From NCBI GenBank assembly GCA_938045615.1, contig CALIBC010000234.1:1-7403 (forward strand): 7,403 nt of DNA, read 5' to 3'. The DNA comes from an uncultured Clostridia bacterium (GTDB lineage: Bacteria; Bacillota; Clostridia; Peptostreptococcales; Anaerovoracaceae). Below the pieces are notes generated by a model. The model ran no database searches. It was not told the origin of the DNA and saw only the letters and a list, made by a program, of their open reading frames with translations. Shown here one piece after another: positions 1 through 5,995 of this stretch. A program made the position numbers and the translations under genes. Every line of letters begins with the position of its first letter. Position 1 is the first letter of the stretch.

Positions 1-134
1 CCCGCCACACCGAGACAAGTTATAACTCTCGCCACCCAATGATCCGCTTTTATATTGCCGATCTGATCATAGGACCAATTTAAGCAGTCATCTTCCATTT
101 CAGCAGGATATGACAGAACTATTTTCTCTTCCAT
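1..134 (-). CDS. YcxB-like membrane-protein paralog, N-terminal part, cut by window edge
   Basis: Only the first 44 codons are in the window. The start is ATG at 134-132, preceded by AAAGGAG with a 6-nt spacer (CACATT). The visible protein begins MEEKIVLSYPAEMEDD, continues through 'CLNW', and has 'DHW' before a hydrophobic stretch (VITCLGVAG) that should be the first membrane segment. The same order (IVx-Y, acidic run, C-x-x-W, K/D-HW, hydrophobic) occurs in the genes starting at 325 and 2542, so I take it as a paralog of that family. Its start overlaps the end of the 68-aa remnant by 16 nt. The YcxB-like C-terminal segment would lie outside the window, so membership rests on the N-terminus alone. 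No specific function is claimed. Confidence 0.7.
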   Translation of the reverse strand, partial: MEEKIVLSYPAEMEDDCLNWSYDQIGNIKADHWVARVITCLGVA

Positions 135-325
135 AATGTGCTCCTTTGCACTTGCGTCGGAAATTTTCTTAGCCCATCAAAACTAAAACCCGCAATTCCG
201 AGTCCCGCAATCAGGCAGCTACTCCAATACTTTGCCAGAGCCAAGCGTGTTTTTCCTGCCGCCCATCGTATACAACGCACCTCTTCCTCGACATTGTCGT
301 ACTCTACCGTAATGATGCTTTGCAT
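119..325 (-). pseudogene. Truncated paralog of the YcxB-like array (68 aa)
   Basis: The start is taken as ATG 325-323 because GGAGGGAGG lies about 10 nt upstream; an upstream in-frame start lacks this site. Residues 1-45 (MQSIITVEYDNVEEE, then CIRW, K-RL-AKYW and a glycine-rich hydrophobic segment) match closely the start of the 318-aa protein (VIVVEYYDTEES, CMQW, K-RL-AKHW). After the first TM segment the similarity stops. The last 16 residues (RKFPTQVQRSTLWKRK) are translated from the leader and ribosome site of the next gene, and the TAG lies inside that gene. This is what a deletion removing the second TM and YcxB-like part would leave. It may still be translated as a single-pass peptide, but it is best read as a remnant. 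Confidence 0.65.
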
Positions 326-357
326 CCTATGCTTTCCTCCCTCCGGCTTTCCGCATC

Positions 358-912
358 TCAGCAATTGACTGTATCGACAAATTTCTGAATTTCACCTGCC
401 TCTGCTTCGCCAAGCTGCGTCTTATAAAACCAATACTGCAATTCCCGCTGTTCAAAAGGTCTCGGAACCTTTCTCTTCAGTTTTAGCACATATCCGTTTC
501 TGCCTCGAATCCATCGAGCGGATTCCCAATCATCCGCATCCAAACAGAGTGCCGTCCTTCCTTCATAGAGCATTTCCAAATCCGCTATCGTTTCCTCTGT
601 ATAGCTACACTCCCGCATATCCCGGACATCCCAAAGCACAGTCCGTATGATTGTCATCGCATATTCAAAAATCAATCCGATGCTAGCCCCATGCAGCAAA
701 AAGGCAAAGAGAAGCTGCGCATGGGTTTTCGATATCGCAATATTATACCCCGAAATCAGAACGGAAAACGGCAGAATCAAAAACAGCCCCCAGGCAAAGT
801 TTTTTTGAAGCAGACACCAAAAGCGAAATGTTCGAATCTCCTGCCAATTCAGTTGCTGATTTCCGCTAAGCGGTCTGTTGGGAATCTCAATTTGATTCAT
901 TTGCTCTTCCAT
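358..912 (-). CDS. Two-TM membrane protein with charged C-terminal tail (184 aa)
   Basis: I chose ATG 912-910 because GGAGGGG lies about 7 nt upstream; the longer in-frame option at 936 would overlap the preceding gene and has no such site. The start is 2 nt after the TAG of the 150-aa gene, so the two are translationally linked. Residues 1-38 are polar with a WQEIRTFRFW patch; TM1 is about 39-60, TM2 about 65-85, and a cytoplasmic-type tail of about 95 residues follows, rich in acidic and basic residues (W129, W134, a basic 'KLKRKVPR' run near 144-151). The layout, two TMs followed by a tail of similar length, mirrors the second half of the 318-aa protein, with weak residue similarity around 'LW-V/S-x-D'. 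Family not securely recognised; a diverged YcxB-like tail is possible. Confidence 0.75.
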   Translation of the reverse strand: MEEQMNQIEIPNRPLSGNQQLNWQEIRTFRFWCLLQKNFAWGLFLILPFSVLISGYNIAISKTHAQLLFAFLLHGASIGLIFEYAMTIIRTVLWDVRDMRECSYTEETIADLEMLYEGRTALCLDADDWESARWIRGRNGYVLKLKRKVPRPFEQRELQYWFYKTQLGEAEAGEIQKFVDTVNC

Positions 913-914
913 TG

Positions 915-1367
915 CTACTTCCCCTCCGAAACCCATTGTATGAGCTGCTGCAACTGTTCATCTGACATATCCCTCACGGAAAAAACAAAATAGATACTCG
1001 TTTCCGATACAATCGTCGCATAATCCTTCCGCACCAGCAAGCGTTTATTCTTCCAAGTCCGCATGCCTTCTCGCATCAGAAATCCCTCCTTTGAAAGGAG
1101 AAACTTTTCGTCATCGGCCTGCAATAGCCTCGTCACTTGTTCCACCCGGAGCAACCACTGAACGAAAAAAATAAGTCCGCTGAATCCCAAAAGAAAATTC
1201 CAATATTCGCTTGTCAGGATGTTCGTATTCCGCATAATAATCACGGAAAGAAATGCGATTCCCGTGATTTTATCAAGGCGCTGAAATAACGGCATTTTTC
1301 TCACCGCCCAGAAATATTCCATTAAGCGTTTCTTTTCCAGCTTTGGAACAACTATTTTATCGTTCAT
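915..1367 (-). CDS. YcxB-like two-TM membrane protein (150 aa)
   Basis: The start is ATG 1367-1365, preceded by TTGAGGAC (GAGG core, about 6 nt spacer); the longer TTG start at 1379 would include that site and is unlikely. The protein opens MNDKIVVPKLEKKRL, then WAVRK before TM1 (about 34-50); TM2 is about 55-73. Residues 85-148 form a beta-rich segment with W near 107 and 'IYFVFSVRDMSDEQLQQL', which lines up with 'VYLAIPKTELSEEQISQI' in the 318-aa protein. The order 'W-x-x-I ... YL ... PK-x-x-L-x-x-E' is the signature I associate with the YcxB-like C-terminal domain. Here PK is replaced by RD, so it is a diverged copy. Its ORF is followed after 2 nt by the 184-aa gene, suggesting co-translation. 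A hairpin sits 19 nt upstream of the ATG. Molecular role unknown. Confidence 0.8.
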   Translation of the reverse strand: MNDKIVVPKLEKKRLMEYFWAVRKMPLFQRLDKITGIAFLSVIIMRNTNILTSEYWNFLLGFSGLIFFVQWLLRVEQVTRLLQADDEKFLLSKEGFLMREGMRTWKNKRLLVRKDYATIVSETSIYFVFSVRDMSDEQLQQLIQWVSEGK

Positions 1368-1386
1368 ATCAGTCCTCAATATAATC

Positions 1387-1414
1387 CCAGGCAGTAGATT
1401 TCACTGCTGCCTGG
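1387..1414. promoter_or_regulatory. Hairpin just upstream of the 150-aa gene
   Basis: An 8-bp perfect stem (CCAGGCAG with CTGCCTGG) is extended inward by one mismatch (a T-G wobble on the plus strand, A-C on the minus strand) and two further pairs around a 6-nt loop. It lies 19 nt before the minus-strand ATG at 1367. It has no clear U-run on either side, so it is not a convincing terminator. It may be a leader structure or mRNA-processing site between the 318-aa and 150-aa genes. Confidence 0.5.
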
Positions 1415-1450
1415 AATTCATTCTATTGCGCGTTAATTACCGGAGCAAGT

Positions 1451-1534
1451 TCAACTGCCCTCTGACAACACCACTCGATAAATTTTTAGAACCTCCATTT
1501 CCGCTGCAGTCAGCGCCAAATATACAAAGCGAAT
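1451..1534 (-). pseudogene. Decayed C-terminal fragment of a YcxB-like paralog
   Basis: This lies within the 218-bp gap between the 318-aa and 150-aa genes (1368-1585). One minus-strand frame reads IRFVYLALTAAEMEVLKIYR and then VVLSEGS before TGA. It aligns by eye with the C-terminal ends of the neighbours: 'RVYLAIPKTELSEEQISQI' in the 318-aa protein and 'IYFVFSVRDMSDEQLQQL...VSEGK' in the 150-aa protein. A TAG lies three codons upstream in the same frame and no start or ribosome site fits. I read it as the tail of a third, mostly deleted paralog. The match is short and done by eye, so it could be chance. Nothing else was seen in the gap except the hairpin at 1387-1414. Confidence 0.35.
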
Positions 1535-1585
1535 GCCGCGCTATAGTTCTTCCGACGAAACCGCATTGTAACATCTGCTTTTCAG

Positions 1586-2542
1586 CTACAGGGCACGCTC
1601 TATGTTTTTATACAGGACAATAAATCCCTGATAGCCGTACATAATAATTCTCCCATGCTTACAGGAAATCGTGTAAATCGAATCTATATCCGGGAAAAGT
1701 TCCCGCGCTTCTTCCTCAGAAATCTCTCTTTTAGGAAACACTTCCCGATATAATTCCATTTCCGGAGCACTCGGATCCACCTTTTTCGCCTCATCCACTG
1801 ACCATATACATCTATAGAGCATTCCTTCGAGTGTACTAACGATTATCAGAAGTATGATTCCCATCTCAACACCCAGAAGTACACTCCAAAACATATCGGA
1901 TATCCTGTAAAACAAAACCCACACAATAAGTCCCAACACCAGCGAAAAGCTCAGTGCAAGGACCGGGAATCCCATATTGAGAAAACCCAGGAAGCACATC
2001 TTCTTGACTTCTCCCCAACAAATACCTGATTGATCTTCTTGCTTTTCTCCTCTTGCTTCCGCTTTCTTTGCCTCTCGCATCCATATACGAATTTGCGAAA
2101 TCTGTTCCTCTGACAACTCTGTCTTTGGAATGGCTAGGTAAACTCGTATGGAACTCAGCAATGCTAAGCTCTCCTTGCCAATAACCAGTTTAATTCCTTG
2201 CCAACTTCGCCTACCGGTCTTTAATACAATCCCTTTCTCGCACAGAATCATTCTAATGCCTTGTAACTCGTATTCCTGCCTTCTCATCTGACGAATCGTT
2301 TTTGATTTCCGCCAAATATGTTGCATGAGCAACCAAGTGAATCCGAACCCCATTAGAATGCAAAATATCTGTGTACGTTTAATATCTCCCAGCGATTCTG
2401 CAAAGCCCACCCCCCCGACTCCTGCAAAGCAACAAGCAAGCCAATGCTTTGCCACATCCAACCTTTTTTTTGGCTCAGCCCACTGCATACAGCGCACGGA
2501 TTCTTCTGTATCGTAATATTCCACAACAATTACATCTCGCAT
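1586..2542 (-). CDS. Double-length YcxB-like membrane protein, four predicted TMs (318 aa)
   Basis: The start is ATG 2542-2540 with AAGGTGG five nt upstream; the GTG at 2551 lies within that site and is rejected. First half: VIVVEYYDTEES strand, CMQW, K-RL-AKHW, TM1 about 31-50, TM2 about 57-77, then a YcxB-like segment about 95-157 with W114 and 'VYLAIPKTELSEEQ' (134-147). A charged linker (about 158-175, AEARGEKQEDQ) joins a second unit with TM3 about 190-212 and TM4 about 217-237. Its soluble tail contains 'FPKREISEEEARELFP' and ends 'LYKNIERAL'. The first half matches the 150-aa protein and the second resembles the 184-aa protein in layout, so this looks like a fused version of that pair. 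The ATG is only 20 nt from a terminator-like hairpin, leaving no room for its own promoter there. The role is unknown; tandem small membrane paralogs could be immunity proteins, but that is inference. Confidence 0.85.
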   Translation of the reverse strand: MRDVIVVEYYDTEESVRCMQWAEPKKRLDVAKHWLACCFAGVGGVGFAESLGDIKRTQIFCILMGFGFTWLLMQHIWRKSKTIRQMRRQEYELQGIRMILCEKGIVLKTGRRSWQGIKLVIGKESLALLSSIRVYLAIPKTELSEEQISQIRIWMREAKKAEARGEKQEDQSGICWGEVKKMCFLGFLNMGFPVLALSFSLVLGLIVWVLFYRISDMFWSVLLGVEMGIILLIIVSTLEGMLYRCIWSVDEAKKVDPSAPEMELYREVFPKREISEEEARELFPDIDSIYTISCKHGRIIMYGYQGFIVLYKNIERAL

Positions 2543-2562
2543 TCTTTCCACCTTTTATAAAA

Positions 2563-2592
2563 ATATATGGGCAGGACCCCCTGCCCATATAT
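2563..2592 (-). terminator. Rho-independent terminator or attenuator between the 169-aa and 318-aa genes
   Basis: A perfect 13-bp stem (ATATATGGGCAGG with CCTGCCCATATAT) has a 4-nt loop. Read on the minus strand it is followed by TTTTT. It begins 7 nt after the TGA at 2602-2600, as expected for a terminator of that gene. It also lies 20 nt before the next minus-strand start, so the 318-aa gene needs readthrough or a promoter overlapping the hairpin. An attenuator role is therefore possible. Confidence 0.8.
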
Positions 2593-2599
2593 TATATCT

Positions 2600-3109
2600 T
2601 CAATGTGCTAACCGCGGTGTTAACTGAGGCTGTGCCCTTAACAGTCCTTCGTACCATTTTATCACAAACTCCCAAAATTTCTCTGCTAGATTCTTCACAG
2701 TTTCGGGATTTTGTGTCGCTACAGCCAAAACCAAAATGACCAAAATAGCAGCGCTCACTCCCAGCGGTGCCCAATTCTCCTCATAGCTTACCTTGCCCTG
2801 CAAAGTTCTGATGTTATAAATTAAGGCATCATACGACTCCATAGGAACCGCAGGCGGCCGCGGATCATCATCCAGTGGACGAACCCACCAGGTTAATCCG
2901 ATAGAGAACTTAAAATCTTGTCCCTCTGCAACATGCATCACTTTCTCAAACACCAGCGATACCTTTATCCAAGTGCCTTCCACCGAAACCTCGATGCGCC
3001 CCGGCGCATTGTCAATTTCCAGCGACAAATTCGAGAGTCTTGGGATCAGTTCTTCCCCCAAACCATCAAACGTTGCACCAAATCCATCGCGTGAGTGCGA
3101 AAGCGACAC
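2600..3109 (-). CDS. Unrecognised single-TM protein, probably 5'-truncated
   Basis: The first usable start is GTG 3109-3107, giving 169 aa, but it has no properly spaced ribosome site. The same frame stays open to a TAA at 3169-3167 and reads coherently there (FSLQKGTNFDISADG), so the true start may have been lost upstream. The N-terminal 100 residues alternate hydrophobic and polar as in a beta-sandwich (LSNLSLEIDN, GRIEVSVEGTWIKVSLVF), followed by a proline-rich turn (DDDPRPPAVP). There is one TM at about 117-134 (LGVSAAILVILVLAV), then an amphipathic 'VKNLAEKFWEFVIKWYEGLL' and a short tail. A strong terminator follows the stop, which supports a genuine 3' end. No family recognised. It heads the minus-strand array of small membrane proteins, so it may be the surviving C-terminal portion of a larger surface or secreted protein; that is inference. 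Confidence 0.6.
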   Translation of the reverse strand: MSLSHSRDGFGATFDGLGEELIPRLSNLSLEIDNAPGRIEVSVEGTWIKVSLVFEKVMHVAEGQDFKFSIGLTWWVRPLDDDPRPPAVPMESYDALIYNIRTLQGKVSYEENWAPLGVSAAILVILVLAVATQNPETVKNLAEKFWEFVIKWYEGLLRAQPQLTPRLAH

Positions 3110-3216
3110 TCCATCCGCCGAGATATCAAAATTTGTACCTTTCTGTAAAGAAAACTTAACCAGTTTTTACTTCGCTGTTTTGTGCGTTTTTTTTTGCCAA
3201 AACAGTATGGAAAAAT

Positions 3217-3244
3217 TTGTCTGCCCGTGATACGATAATATTAT
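3217..3244 (+). promoter_or_regulatory. Candidate sigma-A promoter for the zinc-ribbon operon
   Basis: TTGTCT (3217-3222) and TATTAT (3239-3244) are separated by 16 nt, 4/6 and 5/6 matches to consensus, about 37 nt upstream of the ATG at 3281. The -10 overlaps the palindrome ATAATATTAT (3235-3244). On the minus strand this gives a perfect TATAAT (3245-3240) with no clear -35, so a divergent promoter toward 3109 is conceivable. A T9 run (3187-3195) precedes the -35. The gap 3167-3280 holds no gene that I can see. Confidence 0.5.
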
Positions 3245-3280
3245 ACACCTTTTTGAAGAATGTTAAAGGGAAGTGAGAAA

Positions 3281-4948
3281 ATGTTTTGTCCAAAGTGCGG
3301 TGCAAAAATCGAAGCAAATGATTTTCGTTGTCCCAAATGCGCCGCAATAAATCCTAATTATAGAGAATTTGAACCTGATAAAAAGAAGGGTAAGAGTGAC
3401 TTTAGCATCAAGATAGAAACACCTAAGATAAGAGCAATTCCAAAGAAAATGATTATTGGAGGTGTTGTAGCTTGCCTCGTCATTGGAATTGCTGTTTTCA
3501 CGTTTGGGAAAATTTGGAGCAATAATTTACTGAACCCGGATAAGGTCACATATTCACCAAGCGGTCTTTATAGTTTCTATGACAAAGACAAGAATGTAAA
3601 CTTCATATCTGGAATTGACGTCATTTCTCTGCAAGGACCGATTTCTTCTGCAAGAACATCCCCAAATCATGGTAATATAGTTGCATTGTCTGAAGATAGA
3701 ACACTTCTCCTGTGTAACGCTGAAAATGATAATGGGATTAAAATAGCATCTAATGTAGAATCAATTGACGCAATAAGTGATACTTGTTTGTATTATTCGG
3801 TTGGTACAGAAAAGCGTCTATTCTTATATGACTTTTCAAAAAACGAAAACATTGATATAGGTTTTGTGGGTAGTGACCTCACATTCTCGGCGGGAAAGAA
3901 TGTTGTAGTAGGTGTCAATTCCGATGGAGAACTTTCAAGCTATTCTAAGATCACGGCAGAGCAGAAAGTGCTTTGTAATATCGGTTCTGATGCCGAGATC
4001 ATTTGCGTTGCTGATGATGGCAGTAATTTGTTTTGGAGTACTAAAAGTGGTAATACATATTCTGTTTATTCGTTGAAAAACGGTGCTCCAGAAAGAGTAG
4101 GTAAGATTACTAATTCAGAAAAATATAGCTCTCTGCGTGGCCATTACTATAATAATAGCAAATCATGTGTTATATTTTCCGCCAATAGCACTCAGCTAAT
4201 TCTTGTACAAGATGATGTATCAAATGAAATTGTCCTGCCAGGAACTCTAGCGTACGCAACAATGGTTAATGCAAACGGAGAATATATTGATTCTGATGAT
4301 GATGTAATCCACGATTTTTACTTATCTGTCAAGGAGAATAAGAGCAACGATCAATGCGCATTGTATAGATTGTCCCCTGATGGTGGTTTGTCGGTTATTA
4401 TAGATAATATTGCAAATACCAACTACAAACTTCGTGATAATACCGTATATTATGTAAATATGGACGGAGATTTGTACAGAAAAGAACTTAACCAGAAAGC
4501 TGGTGATGACAGGATAACGACGGACGTTGATGATATATATATTTCTCCTTCAGGGAAGTATGCGTATATTGTGAAGTCTGGTGGTTTGTACTATTGGGAA
4601 ACGAGTGATAAGAAGCATAAACCAAATCTTATTTCAAGTTCTTTTACAAAAGAGGATAGCGTTTATATTACGAATGCCGACGATATCATCTTTTATACTG
4701 CAGACCAAAAAGAGATAACGGATTCTTACAGAACGCATGGTACCCTTTATCAGTACAAAGTTGGTGGTTCGGCTATTACAATTACATCAAAGGTTTTAGA
4801 TGTATTAACGAATGGCTCAAAATACTGTGATGCGGAACACCCAATCATAATGACGTATGTGTCTAATGAAAAATATGATTTTGTAGTCAATTATGGAACC
4901 TTTGTAGAAGGAGAATACACCACGCTAATATCAAACATTGAGTATTAA
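3281..4948 (+). CDS. Zinc-ribbon, single-TM protein with propeller-like ectodomain (555 aa)
   Basis: The start is ATG 3281 (MFCPKCG), after AAAGGGAAGTGAG; the in-frame ATG at 3260 is earlier and lacks a site. A Cys4 zinc ribbon comes first: C3, C6, C17, C20 in two CPKC knuckles. A basic linker (about 34-45, KKKGK) follows, then a single TM about 57-75 (MIIGGVVACLVIGIAVFTF) with the positive charges on the N-side, so the ribbon should be cytoplasmic and the remaining 480 residues outside. That part is a series of short beta blades with repeated 'Y/L-Y-Y-V/S ... DG/G-x-L-Y' turns, for example TVYYVNMDGDLYRKEL near 386-402 and ISPSGKYAYIVKSGGLYYWE near 419-440. This resembles beta-propeller families of the DUF5050/TolB-like type. 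It forms an operon with the next gene, 19 nt downstream. Known relatives have no settled function; cell-envelope sensing or binding is inference. Confidence 0.85.
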   Translation: MFCPKCGAKIEANDFRCPKCAAINPNYREFEPDKKKGKSDFSIKIETPKIRAIPKKMIIGGVVACLVIGIAVFTFGKIWSNNLLNPDKVTYSPSGLYSFYDKDKNVNFISGIDVISLQGPISSARTSPNHGNIVALSEDRTLLLCNAENDNGIKIASNVESIDAISDTCLYYSVGTEKRLFLYDFSKNENIDIGFVGSDLTFSAGKNVVVGVNSDGELSSYSKITAEQKVLCNIGSDAEIICVADDGSNLFWSTKSGNTYSVYSLKNGAPERVGKITNSEKYSSLRGHYYNNSKSCVIFSANSTQLILVQDDVSNEIVLPGTLAYATMVNANGEYIDSDDDVIHDFYLSVKENKSNDQCALYRLSPDGGLSVIIDNIANTNYKLRDNTVYYVNMDGDLYRKELNQKAGDDRITTDVDDIYISPSGKYAYIVKSGGLYYWETSDKKHKPNLISSSFTKEDSVYITNADDIIFYTADQKEITDSYRTHGTLYQYKVGGSAITITSKVLDVLTNGSKYCDAEHPIIMTYVSNEKYDFVVNYGTFVEGEYTTLISNIEY

Positions 4949-4967
4949 GACAGAGAGGGAGACTATT

Positions 4968-5789
4968 ATGAACGAAGAAAAGATTGTTGCTGAAACACAG
5001 GGGACGCAGGCCGAAGAAACAGGAGAAAATGTGTTCTGTGTAAAGTGCGGGGCAGAAATTCTTGATGGTCAGATGTTTTGCCCGAAATGCGGACAAAAAG
5101 TAGGAGAAAAATTAGATTTGCCGTCGGAGGAAAACGAACCATCAAAATTACTCTCTGGAAACAAAGTTAAAATTATTATTGGTGCAGTTGCGGCGTTTGC
5201 TTTAGTTGTGGTTGCCATATTCATGATTCGTGGAACACAAGCGAAGAGTGTTACGTTGAACAAAGATAGTATTACTGTGAAAGTCGGAAAAACCGTTGAT
5301 CTCTCTTTTACAATTGACCCTGATGATACCAAAAATAAAACGGTAACATGGACTTCTTCTAATGAGTCTATTGCAAAAGTGAATGACGGAACCATCTCAG
5401 GAATCAATGAAGGCGATTGTACGATTACTGTTAAAACGAAAAACGGAAAAACTGATACATGTTCTGTTGTGGTAGCTCCTGCAGGGCCTGACTTGCAGGC
5501 AATTTACAACGAGTATTGCACATCAACCTTTGCTTCTATTGCTTCTGATGGCTCATATCTTTCTATTGATACTAATCCGAGGAACAAAGATGGATACACA
5601 GATTATGATGCCTATTTAGCAATTATGGCCGTTAATAAAGCGTTGGGATTGCCGGAATCTGTTTCGAATAAAATGAATCATACAAGATCCATAGATGGCG
5701 TTCAGTCCTATTCGGCATCTGAACTGGATATTGATTGGACTTATCATCCCGATAACGGGTTGGAAGTTAATTACACTATAAAAAAATAA
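4968..5789 (+). CDS. Zinc-ribbon, single-TM protein with Big2 domain (273 aa)
   Basis: The start is ATG 4968 (MNEEKIV), with GAGGGAG about 6 nt upstream; the ATG at 4938 lies inside the previous gene. Residues 1-20 are acidic and likely flexible. A Cys4 zinc ribbon follows (C24, C27, C38, C41; CVKCG and CPKCG), then a linker and one TM about 67-87. Residues 93-170 are a Big2 (bacterial Ig-like) domain: 'SVTLNKDSITVKVGKT', 'TVTWTSSNESIAKV', 'GTISGINEGDCTITV'. Cys151 and Cys165 lie in it and could pair. Residues 175-273 form a further domain (YNEYCTSTFASIASDG ... LDIDWTYHPDNGLEVNYTIKK) that I do not recognise. It shares the ribbon/TM/ectodomain plan with the gene upstream and is followed by a strong terminator, so it closes the operon. 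Big2 domains usually bind surface ligands or act as spacers. Confidence 0.88.
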   Translation: MNEEKIVAETQGTQAEETGENVFCVKCGAEILDGQMFCPKCGQKVGEKLDLPSEENEPSKLLSGNKVKIIIGAVAAFALVVVAIFMIRGTQAKSVTLNKDSITVKVGKTVDLSFTIDPDDTKNKTVTWTSSNESIAKVNDGTISGINEGDCTITVKTKNGKTDTCSVVVAPAGPDLQAIYNEYCTSTFASIASDGSYLSIDTNPRNKDGYTDYDAYLAIMAVNKALGLPESVSNKMNHTRSIDGVQSYSASELDIDWTYHPDNGLEVNYTIKK

Positions 5790-5800
5790 TCAACACAACA

Positions 5801-5840
5801 AAAAGCGATCAATCGTAACAAATTGATCGCTTTTGTTTTG
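5801..5840 (+). terminator. Rho-independent terminator of the zinc-ribbon operon
   Basis: A perfect 13-bp stem (AAAAGCGATCAAT with ATTGATCGCTTTT, 5801-5813 and 5822-5834) has an 8-nt loop and a T-rich tail TTTTGTTTTG. It starts 11 nt after the TAA of the Big2 gene. The A-run on the left arm could let it work for minus-strand transcripts as well. Confidence 0.9.
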
Positions 5841-5868
5841 TCTATTATTCAGAAAGGAGCTTGACCCC

Positions 5869-5898
5869 ATGAATGAAAAACTGGAAATCCCTTGGTAA
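5869..5898 (+). pseudogene. Nine-codon gene stub with strong translation signals
   Basis: AGAAAGGAG (5851-5859) is followed by a 9-nt spacer and ATG, then NEKLEIPW and TAA. The ribosome site is better than those of several real genes here, yet the frame ends after nine residues, with the stop in the loop of a hairpin (5889-5904). This fits either a gene start cut off by rearrangement at about 5890, next to the insertion sequence, or a leader peptide ahead of the hairpins. Too short to identify. Confidence 0.4.
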
Positions 5899-5941
5899 CA
5901 AGGGCGCACTTCTATACAGGGTAAACCCTGTATGCGTGCGC
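5889..5941. repeat. Two adjacent hairpins next to the insertion sequence
   Basis: Hairpin 1 is CCCTTG (5889-5894), loop GTAA, CAAGGG (5899-5904). Hairpin 2 has an inner stem ATACAGGG/CCCTGTAT (5914-5921, 5926-5933) around a TAAA loop and an outer stem GCGCAC/GTGCGC (5904-5909, 5936-5941) separated by a small internal loop. There is no U-run on the plus strand. It could be the IS256 element's outer end, a palindromic insertion target, or a small repeat element. Only one copy is in this window. Confidence 0.55.
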
Positions 5942-5995
5942 TGATTGTGTCAATATTCTTTCGCAAATTCAATTTCAACCGCCAGTGTATTATAT

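Noticed and set aside
2449..2739. Plus-strand open frame of 96 codons
   Set aside because: It spans the start of the 318-aa gene, the terminator and the end of the 169-aa gene on the other strand, with no ribosome site.
3187..3195. T9 run as a terminator of plus-strand transcription
   Set aside because: No stem-loop precedes it on the plus strand.
5790..5978. Minus-strand 62-codon frame after the transposase as the rest of the hydrolase
   Set aside because: The translation shows no 'EGN' or other hydrolase motif and runs through the terminator of the Big2 gene.
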